DNA of 35,000 nucleotides from Glandiceps talaboti (taxonomy: Eukaryota > Hemichordata > Enteropneusta > Spengelidae). The notes beneath the pieces were generated by a model. It was not told the origin of the DNA and made no database searches. It saw nothing but the letters and a program-made list of their open reading frames with translations. How positions within the stretch are numbered: the first letter of the stretch is position 1; each line of letters begins with the position of its first letter. Both the position numbers and the translations under genes were made by a program. Positions 11,785-22,300 of the stretch are shown here, one piece after another. The stretch covers positions 22,796,225 through 22,831,224 of the forward strand of contig NC_135557.1 of NCBI RefSeq assembly GCF_964340395.1. The letters run 5' to 3'.

Positions 11785-12470
11785 CTACTTTTGTTGTTGG
11801 AAATACTAGTAATGCACTTCAAAGTTATATAGTGGATGAGGCTATGAAGTATTTGGACATCATATCTGGAGATTTTGAAGACACCTTCCACAATCAAACA
11901 CTTAAGACAGTTTTTGCTCTGCAGTGGGCTTCCAAATTCTGCAATAACACAAACTCTGTTGAAAACAGGAGACAGTATGTTTATTAATGTAGCAAACATC
12001 ATGAGTTTTCTAGGAAATGGACTCATGGAGGCAAATTGGCTTGTAATTGGTAATGTATTGCGAAACACTGTCCCAATCAGAGATCCAACCAATATACTAG
12101 TATACTACACATCCATTGAGATTTATCCAAACAACACTTATCCAGAATACCCATCGGGAGCTGCGTATATGATGTCATCAGATGTTGTACGCAAGGTATA
12201 CGACGCATCATCAAACATTCCGTTGTTTCCATGGGAACATGTGTACATTGGCCTCGTTCTGAGAAACCTCTCAATACAGACTCGACAGCAATCGAATTTC
12301 CTATTACAACCAGTGACTAAGATTCCAGATGTGTGTTATATGAGAAACCTGTTTAATTGGTGTCACCAATAGACATGAGGAACAGTTTCATTCAACTCCA
12401 AAACAGTGGAAATGTTAGCTGCTTTGAAAATGATACGGTAATCAATAATCCAAACCTTGTGCAAACTTGA
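11785..12470 (+). pseudogene. GT31-like domain 4, degenerate remainder
   Basis: Compared with the intact minus-strand copy (33625-34340), this part has a 2-bp deletion near 11955 (AACTCTG for AACTATCTG) and a deletion near 12360, so it falls into three frames before the shared stop TGA at 12468-12470. Both catalytic-type sites are mutated as well: GDD becomes GDS (codons at 11971-11976) and WED becomes WEH (12232-12240). The rest, including YPEYPSGAAYMMS, is well preserved. Loss of frame together with loss of both acidic sites, while the sister copy keeps both, points to a decaying duplicate rather than a sequencing slip. Confidence 0.85.
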
Positions 12471-12474
12471 CTCA

Positions 12475-12528
12475 TATAAATTCTATAATTGCTGTCATCG
12501 TCGTTACACCCTTAAATCAAGGGGAGTA
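12475..12528 (+). pseudogene. Remnant start of a fifth GT31 domain
   Basis: Right after the domain-4 stop, one frame encodes INSIIAVIVVTPLNQ, the opening strand of a GT31 domain. The minus copy has the same feature after the same stop and continues into QRQSIRETW. Here the similarity ends at about 12528. Confidence 0.6.
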
Positions 12529-12530
12529 AG

Positions 12531-14532
12531 TTAATCACACGGGTTCATTTGCATGTAATTATGCATTTCTCCATCCAAACGACGTAATCCTAACGTAATC
12601 TTGAATAATTAACGACCAAGCTGGGAATCACTATCTTTCTCGGTAAATACTGGTAAGATGTAAGACAAAAAGAAATAAAACAAAGGGTTGAATTGGATTA
12701 CCGAGAGTAACTAATGTTTTACCATACCCGGTTGAAATATACTGAATGAGTTGAATACAGGTTTGTATACTGTGCGTTTATATAATTTATAAACTGTAAA
12801 TGTACTTCATGTCCCGTGACTCGAGTATTCACACAGCTGTGTTGTACGCAACACTAAATGTTTTTTTTTCTCCACCTTACCTTTCAAAGTTTGACTAAAA
12901 ATATTCCAAGACATTGTGCCATGTACGTATTTGTCAAAAAAAACCAAAACATTCCGAGCCAATAATTATATCACAAACGCATGCTACTGAGCTACGTGTT
13001 GACGACTGTTTACTGTGGCCTGTTCTGATCTAGCTCTCGCGGTCCTATAATATGCGTTCCTACAGTCCGATCACATGTCGAAGTATCGCGGCGCAAATAT
13101 CCAGTGTTAGGTTCTGATCATGATTATCGCTAACATGCTCGATTGTCACATAAAATAAGTGTACTTGAGTGCCGTTTATCTTTTTTCACTGTTTGATTTT
13201 ATTCTTGATGAGCCTTTTCGATGTCTGAGCGTATCATTATTACAAGAAACTTCGAGAATTTGCATTGAGTAGTTTGAATCAAACGTACAGAGAACGTCCG
13301 TATGACCATAGACCCTGCACACGGTGCAGTGTAACAACGTCAATGTGGCTACAAGATCATCAACACATAACAAGATGGACATTTGGTAATTTTGTGAGTC
13401 TCCCAAAAGACTACCGACCAAAACTGTGACATACAAATAAAAATATTTTTGTCCAAGTTTGAATAGTGTTGAGCATGCCGATCCCATGAATACTAGAAAA
13501 AAATAAATTATTATTACGATTGGTGTATATGAGTACGCGAGTGTGCATACCGAGTTATAATTACACAGTCTGATCGATTAAACTGTTGCATGTTCGTACA
13601 CTCCGGGCTGTCACAAATACAACCATTTCTGGAGTTATATATAGAAACGCCTCTGATCCGAACGTTGTTGTATCAGTGGTGGACAATGAAAACTGGCTTC
13701 GAGGGTGCCGAAAAAAGTCTACTTCTTGTCACCGTTATCAAACTGATACAAAAACAACACCGTGTCCCAAGGGGAAAAATCATATTTGGTGTCCATCTAG
13801 CCTTGGTTCAATATTAAAGCCACTCTATTGTCAATTATCATTAAGATTATATTAATAAAGGTACAAAGCTAAGTATTACACGTAATTAATAAATTTACAG
13901 TCGATTGGATCATGACATATCACCCCTGACATAAAATGGTGTGGTCAAACGAAAAGTTTTAGTGCCTATTTCTGGTGATGAAAGAGCATCCTGTCAGAAC
14001 CAACAGGTACCATAGACACTACAATACGCCACGTCGAAAGACCGTCGATTGACACCTTTCTAAGTGGTATTGATCCGGTTCTTCTGAAATACTCAGATGA
14101 CTTCTTTCGGTTAGCTTTCAAAACCGAGTCCACAATGAAGTTTTTTCCGTTCAAGAGATTTAAAAAAATTCTCCCAACCAGTCAGCACCGTGCATAGGTG
14201 TAGTTGCTAAAATTCAAACTCCACGAGCACATCTGTTGGGATTATTCAGTGAAGACTTGAATGTCGTTTCTATGTCCTGCTGTAAGGTCACGGTGTTCGG
14301 TGGCGATTTTCAGCCCAAAACTCGACATATAATCCATACACTGTAAGTTTATTTTAGGACCAGGAAGACTATATAAGTTTACACTTGACTTTTATATTAC
14401 TCAATAGATAATTTTGTCCATTGTGGGAAAGTGTGTTTATATTTCAATGCACATCAACATCTCCTGACGAGTGATTTACTCACGAAACAGGCTTGTAGAG
14501 ACGAAAAACCCGACTTGATTTTCTTCTACCCT

Positions 14533-14536
<4 letters not shown>
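12531..14536. other. Noncoding stretch, no recognised gene
   Basis: About 2 kb between the GT31 locus and the (AT)n tract. Two ORFs of modest length occur (103 codons on the minus strand at 13176-13487, starting with ATG, and overlapping 75- and 89-codon frames at 13586-13855), but neither resembles a family I know. A run of T at 12859 and pale simple sequence are the only other features seen. Confidence 0.5.

Positions 14537-14613
<77 letters not shown>
14537..14613. repeat. (AT)n microsatellite
   Basis: An uninterrupted AT dinucleotide run of about 77 bp. Perfect AT tracts of this length can extrude cruciforms. Confidence 0.98.
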
Positions 14614-14616
<3 letters not shown>

Positions 14617-14870
14617 GAACTAACGAACTTTTGATTGACACAAGAGAAAAGAGAATTTATATCGAACATTGTGGGTAGTTTTATTTGCCAGTAATCAGTA
14701 ATTTTCAAGTGTACTCTAAGTTGACAGATTTAAGCATAGTGTTTTAGGTACAAGCACATTCGCAGTAAAAGTGTTGTATTTTATTATTTTAGAGGAAAAT
14801 TAGAACAAGTTAAACCGGTGACATCTGTGTGTAGTTTTTTTCTTATTTCTCCAATATTTGTGGTCCATCC

Positions 14871-14950
14871 CCCATCTTGTACTTTAGAAAAACTCGGCTT
14901 TCGTGACATACATACTTCATGTATGTCTCCTGTTATAATGAAATTCACTT
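14871..14950 (+). repeat. Dispersed hairpin repeat, copy 2
   Basis: Matches 6639-6712, including ACTTTAGAAAAACTCGGC and the 9-bp hairpin GACATACAT (14905-14913), loop ACTTC, ATGTATGTC (14919-14927). The stem is identical to that of copy 1 whereas the loop differs at two of five bases. It precedes a (TATG)n tract with about 35 bp of T-rich spacer. Confidence 0.8.
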
Positions 14951-14985
14951 TCAAAAATAACAAGTTTTTTTTTATTATGCATGCC

Positions 14986-15097
14986 TGTGTATGTATGTAT
15001 GTATGTATGTATGTATGTATGTATGTATGTATGTATGTATGTATGTATGTATGTATGTATGTATGTATGTATGTATGTGTGTGTGTATGTATGTATG

Positions 15098-15128
<31 letters not shown>

Positions 15129-15231
15129 TACATGTATGTATGTATGTATGTATGTATGTATGTATGTATGCATGTATGCATGTATGTATGTATGTATGTA
15201 TGTATGTATGTATGTATGTGTGTGTGTATGG

Positions 15232-15264
<33 letters not shown>

Positions 15265-15270
15265 TATATG

Positions 15271-15304
<34 letters not shown>

Positions 15305-15314
15305 TGCATGCATG
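14986..15314 (+). repeat. (TATG)n microsatellite
   Basis: About 330 bp of TATG units with scattered TGTG, CATG and TATA variants. All six-frame ORFs here (MYVC, IHTY repeats) are microsatellite artefacts. The downstream LINE reading frame happens to be fused to one of them. Confidence 0.97.
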
Positions 15315-16095
15315 CAAGTAAACGACGTCTACGTATTGGAAATGCACATCGACAAAGAGGTCTCATTAACATTCAAATCAGCAAGTTCTTTCTACTCCAC
15401 ATACAAACAGAATAGATTACAACAACAGGCAGCAAATCTCAAGGCAATGTCATCACAGAGGCGAGTACTTCGGGATGCGGGAAAGATTCATCATTCCTTA
15501 TCAGCTGCCTACCTGAACAACCACAGCATCGATGACAAACTAAGATCCTTTGTAGCGAGAGGACGGTTACAACTACTCCAGTGTGAAAGCCTCATGTCCC
15601 TTTACTACCCAACTACATATACAAAATCATGCAAAATATGTCGACATCCATCTGAAACAGCATCTCATATACTGAATGGTTGCCAAAAATTCCAGAAGCT
15701 GTATCAACAAAGACATAACCGGATAGTTAATATCATCTACAAGAAAATCCAAGATAGTAATGCTGATAATGAGACATACACAGACATTCTGATAAAACCC
15801 ACACTGTTTGATTCTAACAATAAAACATTCCAGCACCAACACACACGTCCGGACATTGTTGTCATCAACAAACAATGCAAAAAGACTTGGTTGATAGAAA
15901 TTGCCATCCCATACGATGCACATATTTCGAAATGCTATGACACTAAGTTTGAGAAATACTTCCCACTATCACTGGAAATAAATAACTACGGGTTTCGTAC
16001 TGAAGTTGTCGTATTAATACTAGGAAACCTTGGCAATGTTCACTACAGATTTGTAAGTGGCCTTATGAAAGTAGGTTTGAATAAGAGCACGATTC
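15315..16095 (+). pseudogene. C-terminal part of a non-LTR retrotransposon with restriction-like endonuclease
   Basis: An open frame of about 260 residues begins right after the (TATG)n tract, so the N-terminal RT part is missing. Seen in order: a basic segment, a zinc-knuckle CKICRHPSETASHILNGC (C-x2-C-x7-H-x4-C), then QRHNRIVNII, then RPDIVVINKQCKKTWLIEIA, a PD-x14-E arrangement, then IPYDAHISKCYDTKFEKY. This order of CCHC, RHN, PD and E is that of the C-terminal endonuclease of R2/NeSL/Hero-type LINEs, which nicks the target to prime reverse transcription. The exact clade is not assigned. It is truncated at 5' and cut at 3' by the junction with another LINE fragment near 16095, so it is inactive. 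Confidence 0.75.
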
Positions 16096-16097
16096 AG

Positions 16098-16745
16098 TAT
16101 TGCCAAGTAAAATACCAAGGAGTTTCAGGCCTTTGTTGTTCCACTCGATGTTATGGGGGTTATCGTGGCGTTCACGCCAGGAGCCGCACCACAAACATTT
16201 TGATTTGCTGAAGTTGATCTTGGCATTGGATGCTTGTTGGTAAATAACTAGTGAGTGATTGAGTTCATTTAAGTCTTCGTCGCGAGTAATAAAAACCTCG
16301 ACATCGTCTGCGTATGCAGAAAGTTTACATTTGTTGTTGTGTGAGTTTGGAATGTCTAAACCTGTTATTTTACTCTTAGTTCTGATGTGGTGTAGAAGGG
16401 ATTCAATGGCAATGACGTAAAGTTGCCCAGAAAGTGAGCAGCCTTGTCTAATTCCCCTGGCAAAATCAATTGGCGAAGTTAGGGTATCACTTCACTCGAT
16501 TTAAAGATTGTGCTTCGTTATAGATTAAATGAATCAAGTCAACAAATTTATTTCCAAATCCGAACGAGCGTAAAGTGTCAAAAAGATATTGATGATTGAC
16601 ACGGTCAAAGGCCTTTTCTTGGTCAAGTGCCAGTATACCAAGTGGGATGTTGTTTTCATTGGCCATGGTGATACTGTCGTGTAACAGAGAAATGTTGTCA
16701 AGAATTTGACGGGTAAGGATACTACAACTTTGGTCATGATGGATG
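16098..16745 (-). mobile_element. Inverted, truncated fragment of a Tx1-type LINE (RT domain)
   Basis: Read on the minus strand, this matches the RT region of the LINE ORF2 at about 21095-21760. It includes DNISLLHDSITMANENN, IPLGILALDQEKAFDRVNHQ, SFGFGNKFVDLIHLIYNEAQ and, after a frame break near 16487, the YADD region. The fragment lacks the endonuclease, the C-terminus and the 3' end. Its left end touches the restriction-like-endonuclease LINE remnant; its right end runs into the ACT/ACC triplet array. Confidence 0.9.
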
Positions 16746-16756
16746 ATAGAACTTAT

Positions 16757-17656
<900 letters not shown>

Positions 17657-17861
17657 AGCTATGTAGACGTGTTGTAGTGGCGCTCCCGTGAATCGTAAAC
17701 AATCTGAGTTCCTGAAAGCCATCCACTGAGTTTTTCACCTCAGATAAATTGTTAAGTACATTGTGGTACTTTCCGTAAGTCGATTTTCTGTTGTTTTGTC
17801 ACTTTTTCCGATTCTTTCGTAGTTTTTGTTTGTTCGTCGGTCTCCTGCCGACGTGGCCAAG

Positions 17862-19379
17862 ATGGCCGCGCTCGACACAGGCCATGGTCGGAATCCCTTC
17901 CAAGGATTGACCAGAAAACATGGTATACGTTGTCAATCTGTTGAAGGCGTAAAGGCACAAGAATATGTCAAACTTGTAGCGGCTATTATTGGGCCAGAAA
18001 ATGTTCTTGCTGCGTCCAGAGCCAATGGTGCCGTGATGATATTTGTGAATTCTATGACATGGGTTGAACATGTATGTAATATGGGCATTGATATTGATGG
18101 AATGTGGGTTCATGCTGAACCACTTGTCAAACCCTCTACAAAAGTTATTTTATCAGGTGTTCCCCCTTTCATACCGAACGAAGTAATTGAAGGGGAAATG
18201 ACAAGGTATGGTACACCGGTTAGCGCCTTGAAACCGATACCACTAGGGTTTAAAGAAGCAGGGCTAAGACATGTGAAGTCTTTCCGCCGTCAAATGTTTA
18301 TTTTGCCACACTCTGATATCGACAAAAGCGATCTACAAGGTATGTTTCAGGTTAATTTTGAAGGTAGACAGTACCGTATTTTTCTTTCAACTGACGAGCC
18401 CAAATGCTTCAAATGTCACATAACTGGACATTTCCAACGACAATGTCCAAATAACACACCTGAGAATGATACACAACGTAACAACCCTGTAAACAATGAC
18501 ACACAACCTGACAATAACAATGAAAAGAATGCTAAAGACAACCGTACGACACCGACAGGTGAAAGCGAAAATCAAAAGGCTGACGCCCAGAGACAGATAA
18601 ATCATGAAGACAACGATACTATAACCGACAACCCTAACCCAGTTCTTAACGATAATCAAACTAACACTAATGATACAAATGACAACACTGTACAAATGGA
18701 AACTATTGACGAACAAGAAGTCAACACTGTTAGAAACGACAACACAACACAACTAAACAACATTGAAACAACCCAAACCAACGACGATGACGAAAACAAA
18801 CACATTGAACACGAAAATACAGTCGAAGAGAGGGTACGAACCCCTCCTTCAACCTTCTCTCTCTCTCCTCCCTCCATTCCTTCTGATCTTGACTCCCCTG
18901 ATTCCAGCGACACTCCACCAATATCTTTCGAGCTATCGGGGAGTGCACTTCTACAAGACACATCACAAAATAATCAAGACAAACAATCACAAGACCTATG
19001 TGTGATACCAGAAACACAAATGACAACTTACAATGACGATGAATACCACGACGCATACGAAAATACAAAAGAAGACGATACGGAATCTCTGGCATCTGAA
19101 ATGTCAGATATCTCTCAAATTAACGAAAATGACCACATTGGACCAACTACTGAGCAACTAAAAGAATTCTTACATGATACTATGCACTCAAAGAAAATAA
19201 TAGACAGGTGTAGAGACTTCTACCCAAATCTGAGAGTCTTAGCTAACCGTCTGAAACACTTCCGATCAACACAAAAACTTACCTCAGCACAGAAATCACG
19301 CATTTACAAAATTAGAACAAAGGTTTTAGCACACATCAAAACGACCAGTTACCGTGATGCACTTTTAAACGATAAATAA
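17862..19379 (+). CDS. LINE ORF1: nucleic-acid-binding protein with CCHC zinc knuckle
   Basis: The 505-residue frame is best started at the ATG at 17862, whose context AAGATGG is a good Kozak match; the frame is open for 12 codons upstream without another ATG. Residues about 1-175 form a conserved N-terminal domain containing VILSGVPPFIPNEVI and HVKSFRRQMFIL, as in ORF1 proteins of Tx1-type LINEs and related ZCCHC3-like sequences. A zinc knuckle CFKCHITGHFQRQC follows (C182, C185, H190, C195). Residues about 200-420 are Asn, Asp and Thr rich and likely disordered. The last 75 residues are basic and predicted helical. The protein is expected to coat the LINE RNA. It ends 19 bp before ORF2, in a different frame, which suggests re-initiation. 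Confidence 0.88.
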   Translation: MAALDTGHGRNPFQGLTRKHGIRCQSVEGVKAQEYVKLVAAIIGPENVLAASRANGAVMIFVNSMTWVEHVCNMGIDIDGMWVHAEPLVKPSTKVILSGVPPFIPNEVIEGEMTRYGTPVSALKPIPLGFKEAGLRHVKSFRRQMFILPHSDIDKSDLQGMFQVNFEGRQYRIFLSTDEPKCFKCHITGHFQRQCPNNTPENDTQRNNPVNNDTQPDNNNEKNAKDNRTTPTGESENQKADAQRQINHEDNDTITDNPNPVLNDNQTNTNDTNDNTVQMETIDEQEVNTVRNDNTTQLNNIETTQTNDDDENKHIEHENTVEERVRTPPSTFSLSPPSIPSDLDSPDSSDTPPISFELSGSALLQDTSQNNQDKQSQDLCVIPETQMTTYNDDEYHDAYENTKEDDTESLASEMSDISQINENDHIGPTTEQLKEFLHDTMHSKKIIDRCRDFYPNLRVLANRLKHFRSTQKLTSAQKSRIYKIRTKVLAHIKTTSYRDALLNDK

Positions 19380-19398
19380 ATCCTTCTTTCCTCCATTC

Positions 19399-22300
19399 AT
19401 GTTACCTATTAAACTTTATTTTTTTCTCATAGTCATGGCAGCAGGCCTACAGTGTGATACACTAAATGTCAGAGGCTGTCGTGACTCCCTGAAACGTTAC
19501 CAAGTCTTTGAATACCTGAAAAACAACACCCGTGCAGATTTTCATTTAATCCAAGAAACACATACTACTCCACAAGACGAAAATACCTGGCAAGTCACCT
19601 GGCGAGGCAGAGCTCTCTTTTCTCACTGTGAAGGTACTGTAAACCGAGGAGGCGTAGCCATTTTATTTTCACCAAAATCAAAAATTGATGTTTTAACTAA
19701 ACGTGCATTGATACCAGGACACCTTCTATATGCTTACGTTACCGTAAATGACGTTAAGATCCACATAATTAACGTGTATGCCCCTACGAATGGTAAAGAA
19801 CGTATGGAATGCTTCACAACTCTTAAACGTCACCTTAGTTCTATTAAGGACGACGATCCAATTTACATAGGAGGTGATTTTAACTGTACCACTGACCCAT
19901 CACACGACCGTAATGGTGGTACAGAACCCGACTACAGAACTTCAAATCTTTTATCCAACATTCTTCGTCGTTTCAAACTCATTGACGCCTGGAGAAACCA
20001 AAATCCTCACGCTTCAAACTACACCTGGCACCGTGAAAATACTCATGCACGTTTAGATAAAATATACATTAGCAAGCACTCTTCAAATCACATAAAAAAC
20101 TGTTCTATCCTCAATTCATCTTTAGCCTTTTCCGACCACTCGCTTGTAACGCTCACTGTATCCCAACAAAATGTTAATAACCGTAACCCTGTATGGTGTC
20201 TTAATACCGACATTCTAGAGGAGGAGGTGTACCAAAATATCATTACACAATTTTGGTACAAATGGGTCAAACAGAAAACTAATTACCCCAGAATTCAAAC
20301 TTGGTGGGACATCGGTAAACTAAAGATAAAACAACTTACACAACAATATTGTTACCATAGACATCACCGTAATAAAATGGAAAAAAAGAATCTTGAAACA
20401 GAAGTGTCCCATCTCGAAAGTCAACTCGCCGATAACCCTACACTTGAAACCACGTATAACGAAAAAAAGAATTTACTCTCTCAAATCACTGACCAGGAAA
20501 ACAAAGGTGCAGCAATACGTAGCAGACACTCTTTCCTCAATAACTCAACAGCTCCCGGTGACTTTCTCTTCAACCTTGAAAAACAAAATGGACGTCGAAA
20601 ATCCATTATCCATCTCGAAAATGAAAACAATCTTCTGACTGAAAACCCTAAGGAAATTCGTAATCTTGTTAATTCTTTCTACAAAGATCTTTATAGCCCT
20701 GAACCAATTGATATAGATTCTATCAATATTCTCCATGAAAACTTACCCAAACTCGAACATTCTGACCGCGAATTTCTCGAGACAGACATCACTTTTGAAG
20801 AATTCACCAACGCTCTTAATACTCTCAATTCTGGTCGTTCCCCAGGAATTGACGGTCTTCCAGTCGAATTTTATAAAACGTTCTGGTCTATTCTAGGCCA
20901 AAATCTCCATGAAGTCATGCTTAATTCTATCAATGAAGGAATCTTACCAGTTTCATGTCGCCGTGCCGTTACAACTTTAATTCCAAAAACCGGAAATCCC
21001 AACTTACTGAAAAACTGGCGCCCTATCAGCTTGCTTTGTAGTGACTACAAAATTTTAACTAAGACACTCTCTCTCCGCCTAAAAACCGTTCTGAATTCCA
21101 TTATTCACTGTGACCAAACCTGTAGTGTTCCTGGCCGTCAGATCCACGATAATATTTCATTTCTGCGTGACAGCATCAGCTTTGCCAACGAAAACAACAT
21201 TCCACTTGGCATAGTCGCTCTTGACCAAGAGAAAGCATTCGACCGCGTCCATCATGAATATATGTACAGTACTTTAAAGTCATTCGGTTTTGGGGACAAG
21301 TTTGTTGACTATATTCGTTTAATTTATAATGAAGCCCAGTGTTTAATCCGCGTCAATGATAATCTCACTTCACCCATACCTTTTGCAAGAGGCATTCGCC
21401 AAGGTTGCTCCCTGTCAGGCCAATTGTACATTCTAGTTATTGAACCTTTACTAAATCATATCAGAACTAAATCCGCTATCACAGGTCTTAACATCCCTAA
21501 TTCTAACAAGAGCTCCGAGAAATGTAATCTTTCAGCATACGCAGACGATGTTGAAATTTTAACCACAAAGGAGGAAGATTTCCATAAATTGCAACACAGT
21601 CTCTCTATTTATGAACGTGCTTCCAACGCTAAAATTAATTTCATCAAATCTAAAGGTCTGTGGGTCGGAAGCTGGTGTGGGCGTCGCGACAATCCACTCA
21701 ACATCGAATGGAACAGTACAGGGCTTAAACTTCTCGGTATTTACCTTGGCAATTCAAACTCGTACATAGACAAAAATTGGAAAGAACTCAGTCAGAAAAT
21801 TGAATGTAAAATTGAACGCTGGTCACACTTCGCACCTCGATTGTCATATAGAGGGCGTGCTTTGATAATTAATCAACTGATCTCCTCTAAGGCTTTACAC
21901 GTATTAGCGGCCCTTTGTCCCCCTGAATATTTAATTTCCCATCTCCAACGCTTATTTCTTAATTTTTTCTGGAATGGGAAACACTGGACACCCTCAGAAA
22001 CCATTTATTTACCCAGAGAAAAAGGCGGTCAGAATTTGATTCATCTCCCAACTCGTGTCGCTACTTTCCGTATACAACTTCTTCAAAGATACCTTTATAC
22101 TGATAATAAACATCCTCGTTTCCAAATGATGGAGTACTATTTCAGCAAAGCTGGAAACTTGAATTATGAAAAAGAGCTCCTCGCAACTGATCTTAACATG
22201 AATTTAAACCACTTACCTGCTTTCTACCTTGAAACTCTTAATGTCTGGAAAACAACGCAAAAGATTCGTAAAATCGACCCCGACAATATCTCAGAGCTTT

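Noticed and set aside
13176-13487. 103-codon minus-strand ORF starting with ATG
   Set aside because: It does not resemble any family I know, has no supporting context, and its length is compatible with chance; kept only as a note in the noncoding entry.
14784-15415. Tyr/Ile/His/Thr and Met/Tyr/Val/Cys repeat ORFs
   Set aside because: Translation of (TATG)n; the same applies to the TACA tract at 25430-25996 and the TC tract at 29360-29828.
18387-19095. Minus-strand ORFs opposite LINE ORF1
   Set aside because: Shadows of the real ORF1, caused by its Asn/Asp/Thr-rich composition.
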